DNA of 64,000 nt from Mycobacterium florentinum (GTDB lineage: Bacteria > Actinomycetota > Actinomycetes > Mycobacteriales > Mycobacteriaceae): assembly GCF_010730355.1 (NCBI RefSeq), contig NZ_AP022576.1, forward strand, positions 1,488,001 to 1,552,000. Reading direction: 5' to 3'. Below are positions 8,399-16,970 of the stretch, piece after piece. Under the pieces are notes generated by a model. That model was not told the origin of the DNA. It saw nothing but the letters and a program-made list of their open reading frames with translations, and did no database searches. Position 1 is the first letter of the stretch, and every line of letters begins with the position of its first letter. The position numbers and the translations under genes are program-made.

Positions 8399-9430
8399 AT
8401 GACTGAGCGGAAGCGCAAGAGCAATCTTCGTCCCGTGCGGGAAGTGACCACCCCCCGCCTCGAATACCGCACCATCCACGGGTACAAACGAGCGTTCCGT
8501 ATCGCCGGCTCCGGGCCGGCGATCCTGTTGATCCACGGCATCGGCGACAACTCCACGACCTGGAATACCGTGCAGGCCAAGCTCGCTCAGCGGTTCACGG
8601 TGATCGCCCCCGATCTGCTGGGACACGGGCAGTCCGACAAACCGCGCGCCGACTACTCGGTCGCGGGCTACGCCAACGGGATGCGCGACCTGCTGTCGGT
8701 GCTCGACATCGAGCGCGTGACCATCGTCGGGCATTCGCTCGGCGGCGGGGTGGCGATGCAATTCGCCTACCAATTCCCACATCTGGTCGAGCGGCTCATC
8801 CTGGTCGCCGCGGGCGGCGTCACCAAGGACGTCAACGTCGCCTTCCGGTTGGCCTCGCTGCCGATCGGGACGGAGGCGTTGGCGCTGTTGCGGTTGCCCC
8901 TGGTGCTACCGGCGGTCCAGCTGGCGGGACGGCTCGCGGGCCTGGCGATCGGATCGACCGGGTTGGGCCGCGACCTGCCGAACGTGCTGCGCATCCTGGA
9001 CGACTTGCCGGAGCCGACGGCGTCATCGGCGTTCAGCCGGACACTGCGGGCCGTGGTGGACTGGCGCGGGCAGATCGTCACCTTCCTGGATCGATGTTAT
9101 CTGACCGAGGCCATCCCGGTGCAGATCGTCTGGGGCACCAAGGATGTGGTGGTTCCGGTGCGCCACGCGTGGATGGCACACGCCGCGATGCCCGGTTCCC
9201 GCCTGGAGATCTTCCAGGGCTCCGGGCATTTTCCGTTCCACGAAGACCCGGCCCGCTTCATCGACGTCGTCCAGCGCTTCATCGACACCACCGCACCCGC
9301 CGAATACGACCAGGCGGCGCTTCGCGGGTTGTTGCGCACCGGCAGGGCCGAGGCCGCGGTCACGGGCTCGGCCGACACGCGCGTCGCGGTGCTCAACGCG
9401 ATGGGCTCCGACGAGCGCAGCGCGACTTAG
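8399..9430 (+). CDS. Alpha/beta-hydrolase (Rv2715-like)
   Basis: A 343-residue alpha/beta-hydrolase. The oxyanion HG motif is LLIHGIGDN (43-51) and the nucleophile elbow is GHSLGG with Ser113. Probable acid Asp249 lies in WGTKDVVVP, and His277 in GSGHFPFHEDP completes the triad. A cap insertion lies between about 140 and 230. Relatives are annotated as epoxide hydrolases, esterases or C-C hydrolases; Ser rather than Asp as nucleophile argues for an esterase/lipase-type or C-C bond hydrolase. The substrate is unknown. It follows the PAC2 gene and precedes the PhzF gene on the same strand. Confidence 0.85.
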   Translation: MTERKRKSNLRPVREVTTPRLEYRTIHGYKRAFRIAGSGPAILLIHGIGDNSTTWNTVQAKLAQRFTVIAPDLLGHGQSDKPRADYSVAGYANGMRDLLSVLDIERVTIVGHSLGGGVAMQFAYQFPHLVERLILVAAGGVTKDVNVAFRLASLPIGTEALALLRLPLVLPAVQLAGRLAGLAIGSTGLGRDLPNVLRILDDLPEPTASSAFSRTLRAVVDWRGQIVTFLDRCYLTEAIPVQIVWGTKDVVVPVRHAWMAHAAMPGSRLEIFQGSGHFPFHEDPARFIDVVQRFIDTTAPAEYDQAALRGLLRTGRAEAAVTGSADTRVAVLNAMGSDERSAT

Positions 9431-9464
9431 ACAATTGATTTGACCCGGCCCGTACAGTCGGGCC

Positions 9465-10151
9465 ATGGGTATCGACGTGACGGTGTTGCGGGTCTTCACC
9501 GACCAAGACGGCAAATTCGGTAATCCCCTGGGCGTCGTCGACGCCGCCGCGATCGCTCCCGCCGATCGCCAGCGCCTGGCCACCCAATTGGGTTACAGCG
9601 AAACGGTATTCATCGATCTTCCGGCGGCCGGCGCAACCACCGCGCATGCCACGATCTACACCCCGCGCACGGATCTCCCGTTCGCCGGCCATCCCACCGT
9701 CGGGGCGTCGTGGTGGCTGCGCACGAACGGCACGCCGATCAACACGCTGGCGGTGCCGGCCGGCGTCGTGCGGGTGCACTACGACGGCGACCTGGTCGGC
9801 GTCACCGCCCGCTCGGAATGGGGTCCCGAGTACGCGATGCACGAATTCGATTCAGTCGAACAGCTTCTCGCGGCCGACCCGGCCGAGTTTCCCGACGACG
9901 CCGCGCACTACCTGTGGACCTGGATCGACCAGGCCGCCGGCTCGTTGCGCTCCCGGACGTTCGTCGCGAATCTGGGTGTGCCCGAAGACGAAGCGACCGG
10001 CTCGGCCGCGCTGCGGATTACCGACCATCTCAGCCGCGACCTGAGCATCACCCAGGGCAAGGGATCGAGGCTGGAAACCGTCTGGAGCCCCGAGGGCTGG
10101 GTTCGCGTCGCCGGGCGCGTCGTCAACGACGGTGTGACACAAGTCGACTGA
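9465..10151 (+). CDS. PhzF-family isomerase-like protein (Rv2716-like)
   Basis: A 228-residue protein of the PhzF/diaminopimelate-epimerase fold. Conserved features are F-G-N-P-L-G-V-V (18-25), the catalytic Glu46 in YSETVF, PFAGHP (about 74-79) and [12 protein letters not shown] in the second half. At 228 residues it is shorter than typical PhzF proteins (about 280), mainly through a reduced second lobe, but the active-site Glu and glycine loops are intact. It probably isomerises a small metabolite; the substrate is not predictable. The stop is 10 nt from the stop of the convergent nitrobindin gene. Confidence 0.85.
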   Translation: MGIDVTVLRVFTDQDGKFGNPLGVVDAAAIAPADRQRLATQLGYSETVFIDLPAAGATTAHATIYTPRTDLPFAGHPTVGASWWLRTNGTPINTLAVPAGVVRVHYDGDLVGVTARSEWGPEYAMHEFDSVEQLLAADPAEFPDDAAHYLWTWIDQAAGSLRSRTFVANLGVPEDEATGSAALRITDHLSRDLSITQGKGSRLETVWSPEGWVRVAGRVVNDGVTQVD

Positions 10152-10161
10152 GCAAGGAGAC

Positions 10162-10647
10162 TCAGGACTTTCGCTGCAGCACCGCGGCGAGATGATGCTG
10201 CAGGGGTTGCCCGACCGCACCCATCCGCACCGAGTAGGAAAGCTGGTCGCCGTCGATGCGAAACGAACGGCCAAGCGCGGAGACCTCTTTGGCGGTCGGA
10301 GTCAATCCGACCGAGGTGGTGGCCAGCTCGATTTCGATGAGATCGCCGGTCACCGAAAAGGTGCCGACCTCGATTTCGGTGACGCCGCTGGGATGAGCCA
10401 GCACCAGCTCGACATGTCCGGGCTCCGGCACCCGAAGATAGCCGGTCTCGGCATGCATCGGTTTGCCGTCGGCAGCCCCTCTGGTCTTTTGGGCGTAGGC
10501 CAGAAACGGTTTACCCACATGGGAAAAGGCGATCTCTTCGAGATATTCGAAGGGCTGGATGGTGGGGTATTCGCCCGAACCGCGACCGGCCCAGGTGCCG
10601 AGCAGCGGCGCGAGTGCCTCGAGATCGGGATGTAAGTCGGTGGGCAT
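10162..10647 (-). CDS. Nitrobindin-type heme protein (Rv2717c-like)
   Basis: A 161-residue ten-stranded beta-barrel of the nitrobindin/THAP4 C-terminal family, which binds ferric heme and handles nitric oxide or peroxynitrite. The signature GTWAGRGSGEYPTI (17-30) matches the GxWxGxGxxxYPxI family motif. The histidine in PLQHHLAAVL near residue 152 corresponds to the proximal heme ligand. The ATG at 10647 is chosen because the family motif begins 16 residues later; the longer open frame (to 11019) runs antiparallel through nrdR. It lies 5 nt downstream of nrdR, so the two are co-transcribed. Confidence 0.9.
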   Translation of the reverse strand: MPTDLHPDLEALAPLLGTWAGRGSGEYPTIQPFEYLEEIAFSHVGKPFLAYAQKTRGAADGKPMHAETGYLRVPEPGHVELVLAHPSGVTEIEVGTFSVTGDLIEIELATTSVGLTPTAKEVSALGRSFRIDGDQLSYSVRMGAVGQPLQHHLAAVLQRKS

Positions 10648-10652
10648 GCGGG

Positions 10653-11117
10653 TCAGCTCGGAGTCGTTACTTTGCGGTGCTTGCGCAGCGCCGCGATCTC
10701 GCGTTCGAAATCGTCGGCCGACGAAAAGGACCGGTACACCGACGCGAAACGCAGGTACGCCACCTCGTCCAGGTCGCGCAAGGGGCCGAGGATCGCCAGG
10801 CCGACTTCGTGACTGGGGATTTCCGGCGAGCCGGCCGCACGCACGGTGTCTTCGACCTGCTGGGCCAGCAGGTTCAGCGCATCCTCGTCGACCTGACGGC
10901 CCTGGCACGCGCGGCGCACGCCCTTGATGACCTTTTCGCGGCTGAATGGCTCGGTGACACCGCTGCGCTTGACGACGGCCAGCACCGCGGTTTCTACCGT
11001 GGTGAAGCGTCGCCCACACTCCGGGCAGGACCGCCTGCGTCGAATGGCTTGGCCTTCATCGGTTTCCCGAGAGTCGATCACCCGGGAATCGGGATGGCGA
11101 CAGAACGGACAATGCAT
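10653..11117 (-). CDS. nrdR: Transcriptional repressor NrdR
   Basis: A 154-residue repressor of ribonucleotide reductase genes. It has an N-terminal zinc ribbon (Cys3, Cys6, Cys31, Cys34) and an ATP-cone domain from about residue 46 ([15 protein letters not shown]) that senses dATP/ATP. The ATG at 11117 places the first cysteine at residue 3, as in all NrdR proteins. It lies upstream of and in tight linkage with the nitrobindin gene, and downstream of the LexA-controlled LysM gene, in a DNA-metabolism context. Confidence 0.96.
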   Translation of the reverse strand: MHCPFCRHPDSRVIDSRETDEGQAIRRRRSCPECGRRFTTVETAVLAVVKRSGVTEPFSREKVIKGVRRACQGRQVDEDALNLLAQQVEDTVRAAGSPEIPSHEVGLAILGPLRDLDEVAYLRFASVYRSFSSADDFEREIAALRKHRKVTTPS

Positions 11118-11276
11118 GACCGCTCCTTCGCTGTGCCGGCAACTCGGAAGAACACTCCGAGCGTACCCGGGCGCTCCCTCGCCGGGCCAACGCAGCTGCC
11201 ACACGGACGCTGCCGCCGACGGGCGAAACGAGGAGCCTTGGCGTAGAGCGGTTTTCGCACCGCACGGCGGGCGCGG

Positions 11277-11765
11277 TCAGCCGACCGGCGCGATCAGGGT
11301 CTGACCGGCCGCCAACGCCGGCGAGCTCAGGTTGTTGAGTTCGCGGATACGGTCGGCGACCTGGCGGGCCGGCGCCTCCGGCGCGACCCGATGTGCCACG
11401 TCCTGCAGGGACTCGCCCGGCTCCACCTGCACGACGGAGAGCCGGTCCGGCACTGGAGCGGCGGCGGAGTCGCCGTTGGCGATCTGACCGAGGTTCGCGA
11501 CCAGGCCCAGCCAGAGCGTGATGATTCCGGCCATCAGGGCCAGGCCCACCGTCGTCCCCAGCGTGACCGGGCGGCGGCGGTGCGGCGCGGCCGACATCGA
11601 GACGCCTGTACCGCGATAGCACATCGGCGCTCCGGCCGGCCGTGACTGCACGGACCGGCGGGACCGTAGCACGCGCTCCTGGTCGTAGCGAGGACGTGCA
11701 ACCAGCCCGTCGCTCGGGCGCCGCACGTTGCTGGTCCGCGGTGAGACTGTGTGCATGAGCGTCAT
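11277..11765 (-). CDS. LysM membrane protein, SOS-induced septation inhibitor (Rv2719c/ChiZ-like)
   Basis: A 162-residue membrane protein. It has a basic N-terminal cytosolic segment, one transmembrane helix (about residues 65-90, [19 protein letters not shown]) and a C-terminal LysM peptidoglycan-binding domain (about 108-160). M. tuberculosis Rv2719c (ChiZ) is DNA-damage-inducible and slows division when overproduced. The ATG at 11765 is supported by GGAGGAACGCAC immediately upstream. It is divergent from lexA, and two LexA-like boxes lie 26-62 nt upstream of its start. Confidence 0.85.
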   Translation of the reverse strand: MTLMHTVSPRTSNVRRPSDGLVARPRYDQERVLRSRRSVQSRPAGAPMCYRGTGVSMSAAPHRRRPVTLGTTVGLALMAGIITLWLGLVANLGQIANGDSAAAPVPDRLSVVQVEPGESLQDVAHRVAPEAPARQVADRIRELNNLSSPALAAGQTLIAPVG

Positions 11766-11790
11766 GTGCGTTCCTCCGGTCAACTGATCG

Positions 11791-11827
11791 TCGCTCGTGT
11801 GTTCGACACTATCGCTCGTGTGTTCGA
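11791..11827 (-). promoter_or_regulatory. Tandem imperfect LexA boxes before the ChiZ-like gene
   Basis: On the minus strand TCGAACACACGAGCGA occurs twice, identically, at 11791-11806 and 11812-11827, offset by 21 bp (two helical turns). Each has a perfect left half-site TCGAAC and a right half with two mismatches to GTTCGA. This fits cooperative weak LexA binding at an SOS-regulated promoter. Confidence 0.5.
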
Positions 11828-12012
11828 AATCCGAACATTTGAGCAAAGCGTGTCGCACGAGCAAAACGCTAGACCACGGCACCGACAACTTGTCCCGGTC
11901 GCTATCGGTGCCATGCAGCACAAGTACCCGGTCTTTTCACGAGTTACACCATTGTTATTCGTGGAGTGCCGCGGATCACTCTCCCGTGGAACCCGAGGTG
12001 GCGACACGCCAG

Positions 12013-12028
12013 TCGAACACATGTTTGA
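12013..12028 (+). promoter_or_regulatory. LexA (SOS) box of lexA
   Basis: TCGAACACATGTTTGA matches the mycobacterial SOS consensus TCGAAC-N4-GTTYGA at every fixed position. It lies 32 nt upstream of the lexA start and implies autoregulation. Confidence 0.88.
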
Positions 12029-12060
12029 TTCTCGGGTTACAGCAGGCTACATTCAGTGCC

Positions 12061-12762
12061 ATGAGCGACAGCAACGACACCTCGGCAACCGGCTCCAACG
12101 CCCGGCTGCATGCCGTGGATTCATCGCTTACCCAGCGGCAACGCACCATCTTGAATGTCATCCGCGAGTCGGTGACCACCCGTGGATATCCGCCGAGCAT
12201 CCGGGAGATCGGTGACGCCGTCGGGCTGACGTCGACCTCCTCGGTGGCGCACCAGCTGCGCACCCTGGAGAAGAAGGGCTTCCTGCGCCGCGACCCGAAC
12301 CGCCCGCGGGCCGTCGATGTCCGCGGCGCCGACGACGCGGTCGCGGCCGCACCGGCCACCGAGGTCGCCGGATCCGACGCGGTGCCGGAGCCCATCTTCG
12401 TCCCCGTGCTCGGCCGCATCGCGGCCGGTGGACCGATCCTGGCCGAGGAGGCCGTCGAGGATGTCTTCCCGCTCCCCCGCGAGCTGGTCGGCGAGGGCAC
12501 CCTGTTTCTGCTCAAGGTGGTCGGCGACTCGATGATCGAAGCCGCGATCTGTGACGGCGACTGGGTGGTGGTGCGGCAGCAGAACGTCGCCGACAACGGC
12601 GACATCGTCGCCGCCATGCTTGACGGTGAGGCCACCGTCAAGACGTTCAAGCGTGCCGGCGGTCAGGTGTGGCTGATGCCGCACAACCCGGCGTTCGATC
12701 CCATCCCCGGCAATGAGGCGACCGTGCTCGGCAAGGTCGTGACGGTGATCCGCAAGGTCTAG
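12061..12762 (+). CDS. lexA: SOS repressor LexA
   Basis: A 233-residue repressor of the SOS regulon that cleaves itself when stimulated by RecA filaments. The N-terminal winged helix is about 22-88 ([14 protein letters not shown] to NRPRAVDV). The linker is Ala-rich (90-105). The C-terminal S24-type peptidase has cleavage site Ala122-Gly123, nucleophile Ser157 (GDSMIE) and general base Lys194 (ATVKTFKR). The ATG at 12061 matches the M. tuberculosis start region; upstream in-frame codons run through the regulatory region and are not used. It is divergent from the ChiZ-like gene. Confidence 0.97.
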   Translation: MSDSNDTSATGSNARLHAVDSSLTQRQRTILNVIRESVTTRGYPPSIREIGDAVGLTSTSSVAHQLRTLEKKGFLRRDPNRPRAVDVRGADDAVAAAPATEVAGSDAVPEPIFVPVLGRIAAGGPILAEEAVEDVFPLPRELVGEGTLFLLKVVGDSMIEAAICDGDWVVVRQQNVADNGDIVAAMLDGEATVKTFKRAGGQVWLMPHNPAFDPIPGNEATVLGKVVTVIRKV

Positions 12763-12780
12763 CGCCGGGAAGTCCGGCGC
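12762..12780. terminator. Short hairpin between convergent lexA and LGFP gene
   Basis: GCGCCGG (12762-12768) and CCGGCGC (12774-12780) form a 7-bp GC stem with a 5-nt loop. It begins at the last base of the lexA stop codon and ends 2 nt before the stop of the convergent gene. It is a plausible bidirectional terminator; no T-tract. Confidence 0.4.
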
Positions 12781-12781
12781 G

Positions 12782-15169
12782 TCAGTCGGCCTTCACGAAG
12801 CCGTTGACCAGCGCGGCTTCCTCACTGGACAACCAGATCTCGGCCAGCGTGTCGTGGTAGAGGTCGCTGTCCGGGGTGTAGTAGAGGCCGAAGCGCGCAC
12901 TCGCCTTGATCGGATAGCCATCGGGTATCTGGTACGGGTCTTCCAACGGCATGTGAATCGTCGGGCGCCCGGCCGGGCTGAGCGCACCGATGGCCGCGAC
13001 CGGCGCGATGTCCACCTCGTCGTCGTCCGCGGCGGCCGCGTGCCGTCCGGCTCTGCGTGCGACGCCGGACGCGGCGCCGAGCGCAGCGGCCAGGCTGGAT
13101 GCGGCCCCACCCGTGGTGGCGCCACCGGCAGCGGCGGCACCGGCCGCACCGGCAAGATCCGGCGGCGTATGCGCCACGGCGACATCGGGATACGCGGGCT
13201 CCGGCTCTTCGGCGGGATAGGCAGCATCGGGATGGGCGGCGTCGGGCGGGGTGTGCGGGACAGCCAGGTCGGGATAGGCCGCCTCCTCCTCGCCGGCACC
13301 CGGATAGCCCGCCTCCGCATAGGCGGCATCCTCGTCCGCGAATTCCGGATAGCCCGCCTCGGCGGCGACGGCGTCGGCGTAGTCGTCCTCCGCGATGACC
13401 TCCGGATACGCGACCTCGGGCACCTCGGCGGCTTCGGGGTAGCCGGCTTCCGGGAGCTCGTCGGCGTAGCCGGCCTCGGTCAGGTCATCCGCCGACACCA
13501 CGGGGATGGAATCGGTGTCGACCGAGTCGGGATCCCGCTCGTCGACCGCTAACTCATCCCACTCTTCCTCGGATACCGGCCGGGCCGCCTCGTCGTACCC
13601 CGCGTCCTCGTCCAGGTCGGCCGATTCGGGTCCGTGCGGCCACCTGGCGCGCGGCACGTCGTCGATGTCCCGGTGATCCGGTGCGTGCGCGTCGCTGAAT
13701 GACAGGTGTTCGGTGGAGCTATCGCCGTATTCGGGTCCCCAGCGCGGCTCGCCCGCGTCGTCATAGCCGCCGACGTCGACGTCGCGCTCCAGGTCATAGG
13801 GTGCGCTGTTGCGACCGGCGCGATGCTTGCGCCACCGCAACGCCACGAACACCGCCAACAGCACCAGAACCAGCAGCGGGACCAGGGCGAACAGGTACCA
13901 CCAGCTCCAGGTGAACCACTTCTTGGCGTGGGGAGGCATCGCCGAACCGCTCGGCTGGTTCTGCCCCGACACCTGTAGGCCCGACAACAGCGGAGCCAGG
14001 TTGGCCGGGTCAGTGGAGAAGGTGTTCTTGGCGCGGTTCCACGAGATCTTGCCGCCGGTGAACTTCTGCGAGATCACGTCGCCGTCGACGGTCTGATCGC
14101 CGACCGGCGCGCCCAGCTTTCCGGTGGGGCCACGCAGCTTGTCCCACGCGGCCTTCATGGCGCCGCGCACGACGAACGCGCCGTGATCGGACGTCCAGAA
14201 GATCACCGGCTTGTCGGCCGCCGAGAACGTGACGATCCGGCTGTTGGGGCTGATGCCGCCGTCGGACTCGTTGGCGGTCGGGAATCCGAGGTCGCTGCTG
14301 ACCGGGCCACCGACGGCCTCGTACTTCGCCAGGATGTCGCTTTCGACGGCGGCCGCGCCGGTGGCCGGGCTGAAGAACACCTTGCCGCCGGCGAAGTTCT
14401 GGACGATGCCGTCGCCGCCGATCGGATTCTGACCGCCCTGCTTGGCGCCCAGCGGACCGTTGACGCCGCCGGCCGCGCGCCAGGCCATGTTGATGGCCGC
14501 GCCGGGATCGATCGCTACCTGCAGGCCCTTGAGCTGGTCGGCCAAATTCGCTGGCTCAGTGGTGAATTCCTTGGTCTTGCGATTCCAGGAGATCTGGCCG
14601 TTGCTGAATTTCTGCGAGGACACCTCGCCGTCATAGGTCTCGTCGGAGACCGGGGCGCCGAGCACACCGCCGGAGCTGCCGAGTTTGTCCCAGGCGGCAT
14701 TCAGGGCGCCGCGCACGACGAACGCGCCGTGATCGGGCGTCCAGTAAATGACCGGCTTGTCGCTGGCCGAGAACGTCGCCACCCGGCTGTCCGGGCCGGC
14801 CAGGCCGGGCACCTCGTTGATGGTCGGAAAGCCCAGATCGCTACCGGCCGCACCGCCGAGCATGTCGTACTTTTCCAGGATCGGGCCGTAGATGAATTTG
14901 GCACCGGTGGCGGTGGTGAAGTACATCTTGCCGCCGTCGAAGTCGCACACGAAGCCGTCGGCGACCGGGTAGACATCGCCCTTGCGGGGTCCGAGCGGTG
15001 AGGTGTCGCCGCCGGCCTTGCTCCACTCGGCCATGATGGCGGCTTCGGCGTCACCGATCGGGGACGCTGAGACGGTGGGTGCCAACAGCACAACGGCCAA
15101 CGCTGTGGTCGCCACGCTGATCAGCGCCCGACCCGCGAGCCTGCGCACTTGACCTCTCTTCCCGTTCAC
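12782..15169 (-). CDS. LGFP-repeat cell-surface membrane protein with long acidic tail (Rv2721c-like)
   Basis: A 795-residue single-pass membrane protein. It has an N-terminal signal sequence (about 10-37, ending in SAS). Residues 40-400 hold tandem LGFP-type modules (SDLGFP occurs twice; each module repeats W-x-x-x-G-A-F-V-V-R-G-A), a fold linked to cell-wall association. A transmembrane helix lies near 425-447. Then follows a 300-residue Asp/Glu/Ala-rich tail with degenerate EAGYPE/AAYPD repeats, and a conserved C-terminal module (IKASARFGLYYTPDSDLYHDT). The role is unknown. The GTG at 15169 is preferred over the adjacent TTG because of GGAGG 7 nt upstream. It is longer than Rv2721c (699), mostly through the repeat tail. 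Confidence 0.8.
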   Translation of the reverse strand: MNGKRGQVRRLAGRALISVATTALAVVLLAPTVSASPIGDAEAAIMAEWSKAGGDTSPLGPRKGDVYPVADGFVCDFDGGKMYFTTATGAKFIYGPILEKYDMLGGAAGSDLGFPTINEVPGLAGPDSRVATFSASDKPVIYWTPDHGAFVVRGALNAAWDKLGSSGGVLGAPVSDETYDGEVSSQKFSNGQISWNRKTKEFTTEPANLADQLKGLQVAIDPGAAINMAWRAAGGVNGPLGAKQGGQNPIGGDGIVQNFAGGKVFFSPATGAAAVESDILAKYEAVGGPVSSDLGFPTANESDGGISPNSRIVTFSAADKPVIFWTSDHGAFVVRGAMKAAWDKLRGPTGKLGAPVGDQTVDGDVISQKFTGGKISWNRAKNTFSTDPANLAPLLSGLQVSGQNQPSGSAMPPHAKKWFTWSWWYLFALVPLLVLVLLAVFVALRWRKHRAGRNSAPYDLERDVDVGGYDDAGEPRWGPEYGDSSTEHLSFSDAHAPDHRDIDDVPRARWPHGPESADLDEDAGYDEAARPVSEEEWDELAVDERDPDSVDTDSIPVVSADDLTEAGYADELPEAGYPEAAEVPEVAYPEVIAEDDYADAVAAEAGYPEFADEDAAYAEAGYPGAGEEEAAYPDLAVPHTPPDAAHPDAAYPAEEPEPAYPDVAVAHTPPDLAGAAGAAAAGGATTGGAASSLAAALGAASGVARRAGRHAAAADDDEVDIAPVAAIGALSPAGRPTIHMPLEDPYQIPDGYPIKASARFGLYYTPDSDLYHDTLAEIWLSSEEAALVNGFVKAD

Positions 15170-15695
15170 CAAGCCTCCCAGCCGACGGATATGCCCTTAT
15201 GTATGGCCATGCCCGTACCCTGCGGCCCCTGCGAGCGGTTGGTATCCCAAACGCGGGCTACGAACCCCACCGAGTTCGTATTATCGCCGGGCTCGCATAA
15301 CTTTGCTCCAGCGAACGAGAAATACGAAGGCAATTCGCGAATATTACGAAAACGGAGACCACTCCGATGTCGAAATGATGCGGGACGACGATCGTGTCGC
15401 GACCGATCTTGTCCCAGAACACCCCAAGGGCGGGTGATTACGCGCTCCACGGAGCCGAAGGACATGCGCCGACCACACGCGAGGTGCCGACTATCCACTC
15501 GAGCAAAGGAGCTATTCATGGGCAACGACTATTTTGCCGCAAATCCAAGCAATGACAGCGTAAGCCGACTAGTTGGGCTTGGTTCGTGTCACCATCCGCG
15601 CGGGCACCGCGCATCCGTCCACGATTCGTTGTTGCGTGACAGCGGGATTGGTTCACCGCCGCCGACGTTAGCCGATGGGGGTCGCGATCACGCGG
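15170..15695. other. Long intergenic region with a possible small ORF
   Basis: About 525 nt without a secure gene separate the LGFP gene start from the fadE20 stop. GC is lower around 15280-15370. The most gene-like element is an ATG at 15518 preceded by AAAGGAGCTATTC, giving MGNDYFAANPSNDSVSRL; its frame stays open to 15733, antisense to the 3' end of fadE20. M. tuberculosis carries Rv2722 and Rv2723 in this interval; no trace of them is recognisable here. Otherwise I see nothing. Confidence 0.4.
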
Positions 15696-16856
15696 CTAGA
15701 CCCCGAGGCTGCGCCCGACGATCTCTTTCATGATCTCGGTTGTGCCGCCATAGATCGTCTGCACCCGGGCGTCGAGATAGGAACGAGCGACTGGGTATTC
15801 GCGCATGTAGCCATAGCCGCCGTGCAGCTGCAGACACCGGTCGATCAGGTGCACCTGCTTTTCGGTGGAGTACCACTTGGCCATCGCCGCCTGCTCGGCC
15901 GTCAGCTTCTTGTCCAGATGCAGCCGCAGGAACTCGTCGACCATGATGCGCACCACGGTGGCCTCGGTCGCCAGTTCGGCCAGCACGAAGCGGCTGTTCT
16001 GGAAACTGCCGATCGGCTTGCCAAAGGCTTTGCGCTCCTTGGTGTATTGCAGTGTCTGTTCGAGCACCTGCTCCATCGCGGCGGCCGCCATGACCGCGAT
16101 GTTGATCCGCTCCTGCGGCAGGTTCTGCATCAGGTAGATGAAGCCCTTGCCCTCCTCGCCGAGCAGGTTTTCGGCGGGAACCTTGACGTCGGTGAACGAC
16201 AACTCCGCCGTGTCCTGCGCGTCGAGTCCGATCTTGTCCAGATGCCGGCCGCGCTCAAAGCCTTCCATGCCGCGTTCGACGACCAGCAGCGAAAAGCCTT
16301 GTGAGCCCTTGTCCGGATCAGTCTGCGCAACGACGATCACCAGGTCGGAATTGATTCCGTTGGTGATGAACGTCTTTGCGCCGTTGAGCACATAGTGGTC
16401 GCCCTGTTTGACCGCCCGGGTCTTGATGCCCTGCAGATCGCTGCCGGTTCCCGGCTCGGTCATCGCGATTGCGGTGATGATTTCCCCGGTGCAGAACTTC
16501 GGCAACCAGCGTTGCTTCTGCTCTTCGTTGGCCAGCTCCAGCAAATACGGCGCGATGATGTCGTTGTGCAGTCCGAAGCCGATCCCGCTGTATCGCCCGG
16601 CGGTGGTTTCCTCGGTGATGATCGTGTTGTACCGGAAGTCGGGATTGCCGCCGCCGCCATACTCTTCGGGCACCGCCATGCCGAGGAATCCCTGCTTGCC
16701 GGCCTCGAGCCAGACACCGCGGTCGACGATTTTCGCCTTCTCCCACTCGTCGTGGTACGGCGCGACATGGCGCTCGAGAAAGGCCCGGTAGGACTCGCGG
16801 AACAGGTCGTGCTCGGGTTCAAACAGTGTGCGCTGGTACTTGATTGCACTGCCCAT
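15696..16856 (-). CDS. fadE20: Acyl-CoA dehydrogenase FadE20
   Basis: A 386-residue FAD-dependent acyl-CoA dehydrogenase catalysing alpha-beta desaturation in fatty-acid beta-oxidation. The family signatures are AIAMTEPGTGSDLQGI (about 130-145) and the C-terminal QLHGGYGYMREYPVARSYLDAR. The catalytic base is probably the Glu in YGGTTEIMKEIVGRSLG near residue 375. The ATG at 16856 gives exactly the M. tuberculosis length; an upstream in-frame ATG at 16895 falls within the operator-like palindrome and is rejected. Confidence 0.95.
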   Translation of the reverse strand: MGSAIKYQRTLFEPEHDLFRESYRAFLERHVAPYHDEWEKAKIVDRGVWLEAGKQGFLGMAVPEEYGGGGNPDFRYNTIITEETTAGRYSGIGFGLHNDIIAPYLLELANEEQKQRWLPKFCTGEIITAIAMTEPGTGSDLQGIKTRAVKQGDHYVLNGAKTFITNGINSDLVIVVAQTDPDKGSQGFSLLVVERGMEGFERGRHLDKIGLDAQDTAELSFTDVKVPAENLLGEEGKGFIYLMQNLPQERINIAVMAAAAMEQVLEQTLQYTKERKAFGKPIGSFQNSRFVLAELATEATVVRIMVDEFLRLHLDKKLTAEQAAMAKWYSTEKQVHLIDRCLQLHGGYGYMREYPVARSYLDARVQTIYGGTTEIMKEIVGRSLGV

Positions 16857-16882
16857 GGAAAACCTCCGGCCGCCGGGAACTC

Positions 16883-16920
16883 TGCCGACCAACATATACC
16901 AACCAGACGGTTGGTCGGCA
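16883..16920 (-). promoter_or_regulatory. Nested palindrome upstream of fadE20 (TetR-type operator candidate)
   Basis: An 11/11 inverted repeat, TGCCGACCAAC (16883-16893) and GTTGGTCGGCA (16910-16920), encloses a second palindrome ACCAACC-AGAC-GGTTGGT (16898-16915) that shares the right arm. It sits 27-64 nt upstream of the fadE20 start. ACCAACC/GGTTGGT palindromes are typical operators of TetR-family lipid regulators in actinobacteria; the regulator is not identifiable from this window. Confidence 0.6.
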
Positions 16921-16970
16921 GCTGGCCCGGGCCGATCGGGTCGGACTTTCGCCGACCGATGGTGGCGCGG

